A DNA stretch of 64,000 nt. Origin: Paramyrothecium sp. XJ0827 (taxonomy: Eukaryota; Ascomycota; Sordariomycetes; Hypocreales; Stachybotryaceae). Below, piece after piece: positions 11,598 through 22,952 of the stretch. The first letter of the stretch is position 1. Each line of letters starts with the position of its first letter. A program made the position numbers and the translations under genes. The DNA is taken from positions 992,001 through 1,056,000 of the forward strand of contig JAJFPB010000002.1 in assembly GCA_020881915.1 (NCBI GenBank). Direction: 5' to 3'. The notes under the pieces are model-generated. The model did not search any database. It saw only the letters and a list, made by a program, of their open reading frames with translations, and was not told the DNA's origin.

Positions 11598-12461
11598 AGT
11601 GGTCCCAGGGGTCTGGTGCCCCAGGGTGGCCTACGAAAGCACCAACAGTGACTTAGTAGATTTTTGGGCATTCTCATTTCTTGCGGTTCATGGGATTTGA
11701 TTTAACTACATATGCGTTGTGCAAGACGACTTGCGACTCTCCAGGCCTGGCTGTCTTGGTTGTAGTCATTTCCTTATGGTGTATCGGGGTTGCTTGGCGC
11801 AATTGATTATTGACCTGGTCATTAGTTTTCTAGCAATGCAAAATTTTCTATATCAAAATAATTATAGTACAAATGTGACTGAAAGACGTAAATTTTGAGT
11901 GACGAACCGTTGGCATGCTGATTTCTGCTAGTCCTCCCACTTACACATGCATCTCCGCCGCTCGTCATCGCCACATGCTTTCTCTGGGTGAGACAGTTTC
12001 CCCGGATTTTCATCCTCGGCCCACCCCCAGATCGCGCGATGCCAGCCAATCCGCGTGCTGTGCCTGCGAGTGCAGCATGCATCCCCCGCAGCCAACCCCC
12101 TTGCATCGGGCCGCGATACCACTTCTAGGGGTATAATCCATTGGCCAACCAATACTACGCTACCTGCAAGCGGTGCCAAAACTATACGATTATCCAGGTA
12201 TCAGCTCGCTCGGGCAGGTGCCTGCCCATGCAGGCGGGGAGCAACGTAGCGGACTGTCGGCAAGTCGCTTGGTCGGTCGATGGGCTGGGAATAATACGAG
12301 ATGTAACAATAAAGAGGGGAAGCGTCAGTGTTGACAATGATAAATAGCCAGCGATCGCCGAGGGTATGCCAAGAGGAAAATACCAGCTATCAGTCCCTCG
12401 AAGGATCAGTACAGTCCTACATTGCCATAGAACCAGTTAAACGTTTAAACCGTTATCCACC
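11598..12461. other. Intergenic upstream of the HsbA gene
   Basis: It holds the amidoligase 3' flank and the HsbA promoter. CCAAT occurs near 12148 in GGCCAACCAATA, and AT-rich TATA-like words lie at 12307-12350. No coding frame is supported. Confidence 0.45.
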
Positions 12462-12992
12462 ATGCGTTTTCTTCTCCAGACACTGCTTCTCACATCTCTG
12501 CCGGGCTTGGTCATTTCAGACGGTGCCAGCATCATCGCATCCATTGACACCATATCTACGGACACTCTAGCCCTGAACGAGACGGTCTCGTCGTGGAACG
12601 GCGGCCTGCTCGGGACACTCCCCATCATCATAAAGTCCACCGCACTCCTGGAGAACATAAAGAAAGGCACGGGCGTCGCCTCGGCCTCGGCCAACTTGAC
12701 CCTCATCGAGGCCATTCAAGTGGCCCAGGCAACGCAGGCCTTGGCCGCCGATGTCAACTCGACGCTCGAAACGATCATCGCCGCCGAGGACAAGTTTGAT
12801 CGTCTTCTGCTCGGGCCCGTGATCCTGCTCAATCTCAACCTGGAGAAGGACGCGACGGAGGAATTCAGTCACGCCGTCACCGAGAAGGTCCCAGAGTCTC
12901 TCAGGCGGGTAGCCGAGGTGCTGGTTGAAAGGATCCTGCAGGGATTTGACAAGGCCATTGATGTGTATGGATTGTTCAAGGTCAAGGAATGA
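12462..12992 (+). CDS. HsbA-type hydrophobic surface-binding / cell-wall galactomannoprotein
   Basis: Secreted 176-aa protein with a clear signal peptide (residues 1-19, cut near LVIS/DG). It is a single, mostly helical domain of the HsbA family (hydrophobic surface binding protein A; cell-wall galactomannoprotein). Alternating Leu/Ile/Ala blocks and repeated Asn-Leu-Thr or Asn-Ser-Thr glycosylation sites near residues 38-78 and 99 are visible. There are no cysteines, as usual for the family. Family members bind hydrophobic surfaces and can recruit esterases or cutinases to them. A role in surface attachment or polymer degradation here is inference. Single exon. The gene converges with the aminotransferase, with only 136 nt between their stop codons. 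Confidence 0.8.
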   Translation: MRFLLQTLLLTSLPGLVISDGASIIASIDTISTDTLALNETVSSWNGGLLGTLPIIIKSTALLENIKKGTGVASASANLTLIEAIQVAQATQALAADVNSTLETIIAAEDKFDRLLLGPVILLNLNLEKDATEEFSHAVTEKVPESLRRVAEVLVERILQGFDKAIDVYGLFKVKE

Positions 12993-13128
12993 TGGGTGGC
13001 TTCACGGAATGTTCAATCTTGTTTACATCCTAGGTCTTATGTGACCACTTATAACATGCAAGTAACGTAACCAATTTGTACACATTTTCCAGTTTTTTCT
13101 CATTTCTTTTCCCTTGCCTTTTTGCTTA

Positions 13129-14424
13129 TTAGTCCATTTGGCCCACGGACTGCGCCCCTCCATTCAGGCTCTCTGATGCACCCTCAATCTTCTTGTCTTC
13201 AGCCGTGACCTCCGACCGCCAGTTGAACTCATCCTTGAGCTTGCCCAGCTGGATGTTCTTAAGCTGGGAAAGCAAGCGGAGGCAGAGAGGGCCCGCATCC
13301 TCCTGCGACTCCGGCAGGTAGGTGACCGTCTCGGCATCCTTGTCGGCCGTGACCTTGTCGCCGGACGGCAGCTCGCTGGTGCCGCGACGAGTGATGGAGC
13401 GGATGGGGACGAGGGCGGCGGCAGTGCCGGCGGCGAGGACCTCGGTGAAGACGGGCAGCTCGCCGTACTTGATGGAGCGCTTCTCGACCTTCCAGCCGAA
13501 GCTGCGGCCAATCTGCTGGACGCTGTCGCTGGTGACGCTCTCGATGACGGTCTTGGAGTCGGGCACGACGAGGGTGACGTCGCTATCGCCTTCGCCGGTG
13601 CGGATGGCGCCAATGAAGCCGCTGGTGCTGAACTCGTCAATTTCCTCGTGGCGGGCACTGTCAAGGTGCAGGGTGATGCCGTAGCCCTCGTTGCGGGCGC
13701 GGTCGCTCCAGCGCAGGACAGGGGCGTAGTTGCCACCAAGCTTGGCGTTTCCGGTGCCGTTGGGGGCGGAGCGGTCAAACTCCTCGAGGATGAGGGCCTT
13801 GACGGGGTGGGAGCCGTGGTAGACGCCGGTGGGGACGACGAAGACGCAGAACATGAACTCCTCGGGGGCCGTCAGGCCGAGCTGGGCGCTAGAGCCGTAG
13901 ATCTGGGGGCGGATGTACAGGGCGGCGCCGGTGTCATGGGGCGGGACGAACTCGGCGTTAAGGGCGACGGCGGCGCGGCAGGCCTCGGTGAAGAGCTCGA
14001 CCGGGACCGGGGGCATGGAGGCGACGTCGGCCGAGTGCTGCATGCGGACGGCGTTGCGGTCCGGGCGGAAGATGGTGATGCCGCCGTCGCCGGGGAGGCG
14101 GAAGGCCTTGAGGCCCTCAAAGGCCTGCTGGCCATAGTTGAGGGCCGGGCACATTCCGTGGAGGCGCATGTAGGGATCCCGGACGAAGCGGAGGGGGCTC
14201 CATTTTCCAGTGGCCTTGGAGTAGCTAGACTCGATGTGGCCGTTGACTGATGTGACAGGTCAGCAAACCGTGTATTCTGTACGCACGAGGGCGATGGGTT
14301 TGAGAAGCCGGCTTCTGGACAGGGGGGTCCGGCTTGGTCTGGGAGGAAACCCACCTTCACGGATCTTGAAGCCGACGTTGGCCCAATCAATGGCCGTGGT
14401 GGACGGCGGTGGGAAGGCAGACAT
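13129..14424 (-). CDS. Branched-chain amino acid aminotransferase (class IV, PLP)
   Basis: Transfers the amino group between Leu/Ile/Val and 2-oxoglutarate, the last step of synthesis and first step of breakdown of these amino acids. Two exons: 14424-14355 and 14246-13129; intron 108 nt (GTGGGT..CAG); 395 aa. The PLP lysine is K192 in NAKLGGNYAP. ALNYGQQAFEGLKAFR (58-73) and the IRPQIYGS block are also family signatures. TSGFIGAIR, where most homologues have a T-N-x-F block, and VLAAGTAAALVP near the phosphate site are present. The N-terminus lacks a clear mitochondrial presequence, so a cytosolic isoform is likely. A frame reading further upstream exists, but the ATG at 14424 gives the family-like start. 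A TGAGTCA box lies 456 nt upstream. Confidence 0.93.
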
Positions 14425-15872
14425 TTTTTTGGATGTGGGCGGGTATGTGGATGTGGAAGGTGGAAAGGTGGACGGTGGATGGCTGCTTGGGTTGAGGACA
14501 GACGGGCGGGCTGCAAGGTGGTCCCCTGTGAGGTGTGAAACGTGAGGCTGGTTTTGCTTATTTGTTTGATATGAGAAATGGGTGAGTTGTGGACTCAAGC
14601 AACTGAGTGAGTAACTGAAAGATGGAGCGTCGGCGGTAAGACCGGAGCTAAATTAAATAGATCGTGTTAAAACCTGCCCTTAGTTGTACGGAACCACCAG
14701 CGGGGTTCCTTTTCTGGCCACGATTCTCGACCTGGCCTGACCGACCTGGGCTGGGCTGGGCTGAGCCGGCTACAATTGGTGCCACAATCTGTGATATAGC
14801 CGCCGACTGGGATGGGACGGCAACGCTATGTTCCAGCCGAGGGCCCGGGTCCAAAGTCAGAAAATGGGCTTTGTTCACCTGAGTCACTGTCGCGCCGTGA
14901 CTGGACGCCAGCGGACGCCCCCGGAGGTCATTCGCCTCCCGCCGATGTCGCTTTACTGCCTGACGTGGTTTAGCGCTGAACCCTGCGTCCGGCTACCCTG
15001 GACCCGTCCATTCTTCGGGAACCGGGGGCGGGGACGGGCAAGCACGTGTCGCGGGAAACTCTACAGGGAGGATAACAATGGATTCCAGCGGCTGCGCCTG
15101 TTTCCCGGGTGCTCCTATAACTAGCCTTTATGGTTTGGTGCTATTCTCGGAGAGGCCGCACGTGCGACAGCTTTCTGTCTGAGACTTTGTCACGTTGCGC
15201 CCCGGCACCCGGACACCTCTGTCCGCATTTTCCATTCCTGACCAGACAATTCCGTGCACTTTCAACAAAATGACGCAGGACTTACCGATACGAGTCCGCT
15301 TATTCGTCCAGTCAAATCAGAATGTTTGGCCACTTCAAAACCTCCCTTGTTGAGCCGCAACCAAGGCATCGTGTGGTCACGGAATTAGGTGGACTTAAGC
15401 CAGGCCGAACAGAAGCTGCAACAAATGCATGATGGTATTGCCAGGGATCATTTCAAGTTCATGTACCATAGCGGAGAAGTGAGACGAGTCCCATTAACAA
15501 TACTCATTTCGTCATACCATAAACGTAGATTGTTGGGGGTTGTTGTTCACTTTAAACCCGTAATCACCAAATAACAAGGGGAGAAGAATTCTCACACCAC
15601 TCAACTGCCTGAAATGGACTAGATCAGCCTTCCACGCCTCTGTTACATCCGGCTGTGTGAGGAAAATTGCCGCGCTTACTCGAAACAAGTTAGACTACAC
15701 AAAGGGTGGTGCGAATTTGGGATCCGCCTGTCGCATCTTATAAGCGGAATGTCCGAGGCGAGCTCAATACATATATGAACCCAAATCGCATAGAACCAAA
15801 TACTTTGACAGCAATTCAGCAAGCAACATCCTCAGTTCGAATCATTCAAACGTTATTCAATAAATAAACACC
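14425..15872. other. Divergent promoter region, aminotransferase / hydrolase
   Basis: 1.4 kb between two genes transcribed outward. It carries the TGAGTCA box, a CACGTG E-box at 15043-15048, a run of GGGCT near 14748-14763, and a TATA-like CTTATAAG near 15737, about 135 nt before the hydrolase start. The short frame near 15389 is not supported. Confidence 0.45.
14880..14886 (-). promoter_or_regulatory. Candidate CPC1/GCN4 site (TGAGTCA)
   Basis: A perfect TGAGTCA sits 456 nt upstream of the aminotransferase ATG. Cross-pathway control factors CPC1/Gcn4 bind this word at amino-acid biosynthesis genes. One 7-mer can arise by chance, so support rests on its position. Confidence 0.4.
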
Positions 15873-16841
15873 ATGCAATACACCACGCATTCTCAGACGG
15901 GCGCCGCTGTCCAGTTGCCGATCGGCGATGAAACTCCGGTCGTTGCTTACAGTCCTGTTGTGTTGCCCAGCCCCAATCGACTCGCCGACCTGCACCTCAA
16001 GGTATCAGCTCCAGCCACCGGAGATGCTCTACCAATCATTCTCCTGTCGCACGGTCACGGCCCAAGCGCCTGGCTGCCCTCGCTTCACGGTTACGCTCCG
16101 CTGGCAAACTTCTATGCTGGTCATGGCTTTGTCGTGCTTCAGCCCACCCATTTGAACACAAGAACCATCACGGTTGAGCTCAAGGAGGGCCAAGAGATGG
16201 GCTGGGACTCTCGACCCCTTGACATTATCCAAATCATCGATGAACTCGACACAATCGAGGCGACTGTCCCTGCCCTCAAGGGCCGCTTGGACAAAACTCG
16301 GATAGCTGTAGTTGGGCACTCCTTTGGAGCTTTCACTGCTCTCATGCTCCTGGGCGCAAGTAACACAGACCCACGCAGCGGCTCCAAAATCCTGAATCAC
16401 GAGAAACGTATCAAGGCTGGCGTGGCTCTTGGCGCTACCGGAAGCGGTGACGCCCTCTCGGAGGCGGGAAAGAAAGTGCTTCCGTTCTACAGCCCTGACT
16501 TCAAAAGCATGACCACTCCTGCTCTCATTGTCTGCGGCGACGAAGATGACTTACCGTACTCCACAAGCGGACCCCAATGGCACGCTGATCCGTACACGCT
16601 TGCTCCGGGACAAAAAGATCTCATGTGGATCAAGGGAGGGAAGCATGGATTCGGCGGAATATCCGGTTGGGACGCTGCCGAGTGCGACGACGGAAGCCCG
16701 GAGCGCCTGGCGTTCGTGCAGAGAATGACTTGGGCCTATCTGAGGAGCCAGCTTTACGAGGATGACGATTCTTGGGCAAAGGCGCGCAAGGCGTTGGAGG
16801 GATTGACAGAACTTGGTCGGGTTGAGTCTAAGAAAGAATGA
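15873..16841 (+). CDS. Alpha/beta hydrolase, chlorophyllase / PAF-acetylhydrolase-like
   Basis: Probable serine esterase, 322 aa, single exon, no signal peptide. The nucleophile elbow is GHSFG with Ser150. The oxyanion region HGHGPSAW lies at residues 60-67. CGDEDD (221-226) and KGGKHGF (254-260, His258) supply the likely acid and histidine of the triad. Spacing and the N-terminal HGHG loop resemble chlorophyllase-like and PAF-acetylhydrolase-like fungal hydrolases. I cannot name the substrate. The neighbours give no pathway. Confidence 0.82.
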   Translation: MQYTTHSQTGAAVQLPIGDETPVVAYSPVVLPSPNRLADLHLKVSAPATGDALPIILLSHGHGPSAWLPSLHGYAPLANFYAGHGFVVLQPTHLNTRTITVELKEGQEMGWDSRPLDIIQIIDELDTIEATVPALKGRLDKTRIAVVGHSFGAFTALMLLGASNTDPRSGSKILNHEKRIKAGVALGATGSGDALSEAGKKVLPFYSPDFKSMTTPALIVCGDEDDLPYSTSGPQWHADPYTLAPGQKDLMWIKGGKHGFGGISGWDAAECDDGSPERLAFVQRMTWAYLRSQLYEDDDSWAKARKALEGLTELGRVESKKE

Positions 16842-17091
16842 TCTTTGCATACGCTGTACTACTCGACTTCGTACTTCTTTGAATTTTATGTATAGCCGTT
16901 CTTTCACACTCCACCCCGTGTTTTCTATGCAATGCTAATGCACTAAGGCAACAATAAATAGAAGCATAAAAATAAATAAATAAAGAGAAAAGTGAGAACG
17001 AAAAGGAAACCAATACAAAATAAAAACAAAACCAATGCCTGTGCCGCTTTTCGCGGAACTGCAAACATGGAAGAAAAGGGCCGTACCGCTC

Positions 17092-18371
17092 TTACATCAT
17101 CATCATCTCAAAGACAGCCATTCCCATGGCATTCTTGCCGACGCCCAGGCTTCCTAGCTGGAGATGCTGGACTTGCTGCTTCATCATGGCATCCACAACG
17201 GTCACAGCCGCCTCCGTTTCGCCGTTGCCGGGGCTCAGAGCGTAGACAAAGTTTCCGGCAGCCCGGAGGTCGATGAGTCCGGGATCGCCGTTGGCGCTGA
17301 GGTCGATGGTGCTGATGACGCTCGCGTCTTCGACAGACATCTCCACGAGGCGGTTCATCGCTACGTCTGTGACGAATGCGGTATCAGTAGCCGGGGAGAT
17401 GGCGGCCCAGCAGGTGGCCACCTGGCCGTCGACTGCGCCTCGCCCCTTCACCATGGCGGCGCCCGTGGCAGCGTCGATGGACAGGACAGCGGCTCCAAAG
17501 GACGCGTCGGTGACGAAGATGTCGTTCGTGTCGGGGATGGCTGCGGAGCCGAAAAGCACGGCCGTGCCTTCGGGAGAAGACTGCATGCCCTGGGCACTGA
17601 GAGCTGACATGTCAGATCCACAGGGCGAGCCAGCCTCAACGGCGAAGCTGGCCAAGAATCCAGTGTTGTTCTTTGGAGGGTCGCCCTTGACTGTAGCGAA
17701 GAGGGTGTTGTGATCGTCCGAGAAGAAGACTTGGGACACGGTGTTTGTGGGTCCAACCGGGGGAGTCGTCTGCTTCAGGTCGAAAGGTCGCAGAGCATCC
17801 ATCATCCCGATGCCCGTCTCTGGCGAGAAACTCGCACAAGACACGCCAGCCATTGCGCCAGTCATTCCGACGCAGACCAGCATTTTCGAGTCCGAGGCCG
17901 CCACAGTGTTCGGGAACTCGCCAGGAACAGCAACGGGCATGCCGACCATGGTGAGTTTGGTCGGGTCGGCTTGGTCGATGGTGAACATGGTGATGGTGTT
18001 GGAACCAGCGTTCACAGCGAACAAGTTCTACAGACATACAGTATTAGCGGCGGATGGTAAGTAGAGTAGGGGTTCTGCGTATTGCGACTTACATTTCCGG
18101 CTACAGTCAAGGCCGACTGAGAGACCAGAGCATCGGGCACCGCCGGCTGCATGGTCATGCCGTCGATGGCGTTGGCACCCATTCCCCCGGTTGCCGTGCG
18201 CGTACCGGCGGAGAGTTTGCCGTCCATGCCGATGGGCAGGGCGACGACTTCATTTTCCATTTCGTTGGAAATGATGTAAATGGCCTTTTTCGGTGCGCCG
18301 CATGGCATGGGAGAGGCTTGTACCATGGTCGAGCCAACGACAAGGACAAGAGAAAGAAGTGAGTGAAGCAT
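17092..18371 (-). CDS. Secreted 3-carboxymuconate cyclase-like beta-propeller protein
   Basis: 404-aa secreted protein. Exons 18371-18093 and 18027-17092; 65-nt intron GTAAGT..TAG, phase 0. A signal peptide ends near residue 20 (Val-Gln-Ala-Ser). The rest carries repeated beta-strand blocks such as AIYIISNEMENEVVALPI, LFAVNAGSNTITMFTID and DIFVTDASFGAAVLSID. These are the blades of a seven-bladed lactonase propeller (3-carboxy-cis,cis-muconate cyclase family). Secreted members in Sordariomycetes include wall antigens such as Sporothrix gp70. Catalysis is doubtful because muconate cyclase acts inside cells, so an adhesin or wall role is equally likely. The C-terminus ends in a Met-rich stretch (EMMMM). 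It is divergent from the bZIP gene. Confidence 0.75.
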
Positions 18372-19803
18372 CTTGGAGTGTGGTTTGGAAATTGTTTAGA
18401 CGAGGAAGCTGATGACAGGCCGGCTGTGCAGAAGTGAAGTAGACGATAGGAGAGTAAGTGAAGAAGAAAAACAAGAAAGAATGCGAATGAAACTGAAGTG
18501 AACTTGGTGATGAGAAGGTGTTTAGAGAGGGCATACTTTGATGTCTTATAGTATTTTCTGGTTTCCCCGACTGGACTTCTATGAAGTTCTAATTCGAGGG
18601 CATTGTCGTCGCTTTGGCTAGCAGTGCAACGCAGAAGCTGGAGATCCATCATCACGATTTCCTGATTGAGCATAGTCGGTTGTCCAACGGGATTCGGGTC
18701 GTCGGTTGAGTTGCATCCTTTCGTGGGGACCCGTCGCATGGGCCACATACATAATCAAGATTTCCTTTCTGGGACGGCCAGCATCACCGCACATCCGAAA
18801 CAACAGGGCTGACACAGCCCCTCGCCCCCTGCCTGACTAGTTACTCAGGCCACGTTTGTGTGCCAGTGCAGTGCTGCAGAGAGGGGATGGGGCAAAAGGG
18901 ATTACAGAAGTCGACGTCTGCCCCGGAGTGGATTAGGTCGCTGGTGCCCTCCATGTTGTCGGTGGGCTTGGGGCTCAAGAGCGCTCGACCCCCGGGACAG
19001 GTTAAGACGAACACTCGTCTCACAAGATTGATTGGCCAATCATTTTGTTCAGCCTTACCAAGTAGTATTCACTCCATTTTTAGAAATGTGCATGAACTGC
19101 GATTCCATGGTAGCATTCTGAAAAGCCCATGCACGAAGCTGTCCCGAAGTGTACAATCTTCGCGTGACTATGAAGAACAAGATTGATCATACCCACGTAT
19201 TCATACCCACGTATCTGTATCACCGATGCAGACTACTCAAAGAAATTCCGGAGTACTGTATCCAGGCTTCAGAGGCGCAAAAGTCGTGTCAGCGCGGCAG
19301 GCTGAGAACAGCCCCCAACGAAAAGGGGACGGGGGGTTCATGCACAATGGGAAAGGCTATGCTGCCCTACCGTTAATAGCGATCTTGCCAGGGGATTCGC
19401 ACAGCGGAGAATGCAGGCGTCTCGAGATTGGCCAATTAGCGACAAATGTTCCCATTGTTGTCCCCCCCCGGGCGTGAAGGATCACCACAATGAAACGGCA
19501 AATGTATGTACCCGGGCTAGTAGCCTTCTTGTACTCCACAAAGCGAATCCTGGAACGGAGATCAGACGGGAACCTGAAGTGAACATTAAGTTCCACCACC
19601 CCTGGCTGACCGGTCTGCAATCCCGCTTCAACATTTTTGATCATTCTAACATTCTTTCTTTTTCCACCATCGATCGAGCAGATAAATCACATTCTCGCTG
19701 ACTGCCGACATATGTTCTCCGGGTCAATTTGCTCACGACACACGCAACCCTCCGAGGACGCACGCATCAGTATACAACCCACCTGCCCAGCCAGGCAATA
19801 GAG
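18372..19803. other. Divergent intergenic region, propeller protein / bZIP
   Basis: 1.4 kb between two genes transcribed outward. It holds a tandem 14-mer at 19188-19215 and a C9 run near 19461-19469. No supported coding frame. Confidence 0.45.
19188..19215. repeat. Tandem duplication of a 14-mer
   Basis: CATACCCACGTATT is followed directly by CATACCCACGTATC. Two copies, one mismatch, in the bZIP upstream region. Confidence 0.7.
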
Positions 19804-20979
19804 ATGAGCAAATCCGTGTTTCGCTTCTTTAACCCTGATGGTCAGTAGGGCGAATGAACCAAATGATCCACCTTGATATTGCAGGCTTTATGATCTAATG
19901 CTTGCATCATGCAGGGCCGAAGGAGGATCCCGTAGAAAAGCGCAAAGGCCAGCTTCGACGGGCCCAAAAGTCAGCCTTTCCTACATCCCTTTGTGCTCAG
20001 CCCAAAATCTCACATCTCGTACCAGATCCTATCGCGACCGTAAAGAAAGATACACCAAGCTGCTGGAGACTGAGCTTGCGCAAGTCAGGACGAGCGAAGC
20101 AAACCTAACCCGCGAGTGCGACAGCCTCCGCGCCAGCCTACAAAACGCCTTGGATCTGCTATCAAAGTACGGCATAGATGCGCCCCAAGACGTCCTAGAC
20201 CTTCCTCTGCAAGGGGCGAGCCTCAACTTCCTGGACTCATCGGACACCGCCTCAGGCTCCCAGCTGCTGTCACCCGAGTCCTACGCAACCTATGCGTCGT
20301 CGGAAGACAACCCCGCAGCGCCAAAGAGAGGCAGACGAGGCGCAGCGTGGCCAGGCGACAGTAGACGAAGCAAACGCATATGCGATCTCGATGAAGTAAC
20401 AGTTGGCATGGAGTTTGTCCTAAAGTACATTGGCCTCTGATGCTCTGGCATATTTGAAAGGTTCCATGTTTGGCTAACTGGTGATAGGATCGAGGAGCCT
20501 TGCCTTGATCACCTGCACGGTGACCCTAATAAACCAGACGAGCCCAACGGGCATGCACTCACAGCGTCGGCCAAGCTGCTTTGTGCAAATAGTTGTCGGC
20601 CGGCCCCGGCACCTGTCTATTCGCGTCCCTCCCCTCCTCCGTCATCGAACCCTCTAATCCAAAATCCGCCAGAAGCCATATTGGAGCGCCTACTGAGTCT
20701 TGCTCCGGACTTGTCCGCTGACAATGAAATCACGCCTGTGCAGGCATGGAACAGCATCCGGCGGCAACCCCAGTTTGGTGGGCTGGACATTGAATGCTTG
20801 CGTACTCTCGGTGAGAACTTGCGTCAAGCAGTCAAATGCCATGGGTCCGTGATGCCTCAGTTCTCCCTTTGTCGTCCGTTTTCTAGCTAACAACAGATAT
20901 CAGATTTGGTGCAGTTGTTCAAAAAAGCGTCTTTGATCGCTTGATGTACGAGACGATTATGCTTGGACAGGCCTTTTGA
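19804..20979 (+). CDS. Fungal bZIP transcription factor (five exons)
   Basis: 307-aa nuclear DNA-binding protein. Exons: 19804-19840, 19915-19969, 20026-20424, 20488-20844, 20904-20979. All four introns (56-74 nt) keep the frame and have GT..AG ends. The second intron splits the basic region, and the splice joins KRKGQLRRAQ to KSYRDRKERY. This gives a complete basic region at about residues 20-42, followed by a leucine-zipper coiled coil to about residue 75. The C-terminal half has a conserved fungal block (EFVLKIEEPCLDHL, then ITPVQAWNSIRRQPQFGGLD, then FGAVVQKSVFDRLMYETIM). I recognise it from fungal bZIP proteins but cannot link it to a named regulator. The fourth intron is needed to reach the C-terminal block. 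It lies beside an NmrA-like gene; whether they are functionally linked is unknown. Confidence 0.83.
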
Positions 20980-21680
20980 TTTCTGCATTACTATCAATGC
21001 ACTTTCGCATCTTCTCGGGTCAGAGGAATTGTTTGAAAGATCGATTGCCGGTACATCATTACGATCGACTCGTCCTCGTGACTATTATCAACATGCAACT
21101 AAATGGTGGCACTCCAGGTCATCACCGGCGGTCGTCTCAAATCACGATCAACGGCTTTATCTGGAATATATGCACACCGAGCGCATCAAGCATCTGGAGC
21201 TTTTCATCCAAGTCCAGTTATGTTTGGTATTGTGGCTATTGGCCAAACACCACGACATTATCGCGTCAAGGCTGGAGGGAAAAATAGTGTTTGACGCGAG
21301 ACATCCGAAACGACCGGCCCAAGACGCGTTCGGATGCGACGAAATGCACTACCGGCGGAGACAGGAGCCCACGGATTTTGTTCGCACAAACGTACGAGAA
21401 TAAATGGGGTCAAAATAGTCCAACCATGCCTTTCGATGAATAATCGGACCTATAACCGGCATAGATACTGTGACGTGCCGATCCGTCAATTCCGCAAGAA
21501 GCGGGGGTCCACCGAATTCCTCCAAACTCCGCCTGCATGTCGCACTCCGCAAATAACTAGTGGGATCATTTCGGCGTACTTAATGAAGATATTGCTTCAC
21601 TTAACTGCCGACTTGACGACCTGACGACCTTTTCTAGCCATCGATCAAGTCCTTCCCATATCTCTCACCGGCCAAAAACA
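20980..21680. other. Intergenic between bZIP and NmrA-like gene
   Basis: 0.7 kb. The open frame starting inside the bZIP end (20963-21403) has no recognisable domain. The last 150 nt should hold the NmrA-like promoter. Confidence 0.45.
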
Positions 21681-22810
21681 ATGAAGGTCACCATCCTGGG
21701 CGCTTCCGGCGAGACCGGACAATCTGTGGTGAAAGCGCTACTCGATTCATCCGAGTCTTTTGTGGGCTTCCCCGTTGGTATACGCTGAAATGCTTTGCTG
21801 ACATTTGAGCAGGAAATCACGGCTCTTACACGCCAATCATCGCTAGACGGGCCCAAAAGCCAAGCTCTGAGGGATTCTGGCGTCAAAGTCGTGGCCATCG
21901 ACCTTAAAGGCCCGGAGGATGACCTCGTGGAAGTGCTTCAAGGCGTTGACGTCTTCATCTCCACAGTCAACGCCTTCGCACTCCTTGACCAGATTCCCCT
22001 GGCAAACGCAGCAAAGAAGGCGGGCGTCAAGCGGTTTATCCCTTGCACTTTCGCTACAGTCTGTCCTCCCCAAGGAGTTATGAATCTGGCTGAAAGGGTA
22101 GGAGCTGGCCTGTATCCGCATAGCGTGCCCTCCACGAAGTTCTCTGACATTGAGTAGAAAGATACCGTCTTTGCCCATATGAAGAAGCTCCACTTGCCAT
22201 ATACTATTGTCGACGTGGGCTGGTGGTATCAAATTACACCCCCACGAGTTCCATCTGGACGGTTTGACGGCGCACTCATGGTCCCTATGAAGGAGATCTC
22301 CGCAGATGGAAAGATCCCATCGGCTATCACAGACGTTCGCGATATCGGCCGTTATGTTGCAAGGATTATCAAAGATCCCCGCACCCTGAATCGGTGTGTC
22401 TTTGCCTATAACGAGGTATTGACGCAGCAGCAAGTTTGGGATGTGGTGGAGAAGGTTAGCGGAGAGACACTCGAGCGAAACTATGTAAGTTGTTGCTACG
22501 ATCAATTCCATGACTATGTTCGTCTCAATCTCCTAACATATTACAGGCATCTGGAGAGGAGTTGGAGCACCGCGTCACCGAGGCAAAGAAAGCTCTCGCA
22601 GCAAATCCTGCCGATTTCATGTCCACGGTAACTCTGTGGCAAACCGAGTATCAGTACTCGTGGGGTGTTCGTGGCGATAACACGCCTGACTTCGCACGCT
22701 ATCTGGGTTATCTCGATGCGAAGGAACTATATCCTGATTTCAAGCACATCCCCTTTGAGGAGTATCTGACTGAAGCTCTTGAGGGTCGCGCAAAGAAAGT
22801 CTATGCTTAG
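21681..22810 (+). CDS. NmrA-like / isoflavone-reductase-like NAD(P)-binding protein
   Basis: 318-aa Rossmann-fold protein of the atypical short-chain dehydrogenase group. Exons 21681-21761, 21813-22097, 22158-22484, 22547-22810; introns 51, 60 and 62 nt, all phase 0. The first donor is GTGGGC at 21762, chosen because it gives the family-like junction SSESF-EITALTRQ; GTTGGT at 21771 would add three residues. The dinucleotide motif GASGETG (7-13) is intact. Later blocks KKAGVKRFIPCTFATV, LPYTIVDVGWWYQ and DVRDIGRYVARII match fungal NmrA-like/isoflavone-reductase-like proteins. Members are either redox-sensing regulators or reductases in secondary metabolism. I cannot decide which from sequence alone. 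It lies between a bZIP gene and a pectinase gene. Confidence 0.85.
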
Positions 22811-22952
22811 GCTTGTTCGTGCTATATCAATCAAGACAAAAACAGCTTTTCATGTTGAAGAAAATTGATAGAGGCTGGCTGGTGCCATTGGATTGTTCAT
22901 TTTTGAACTTAGGATGCCAGGATGTCTAGAACAAGCGTTAAAAGCCAAGGAC

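Noticed and set aside
20963..21403. 146-aa frame downstream of the bZIP
   Set aside because: Starts inside the bZIP last exon and has no family resemblance.
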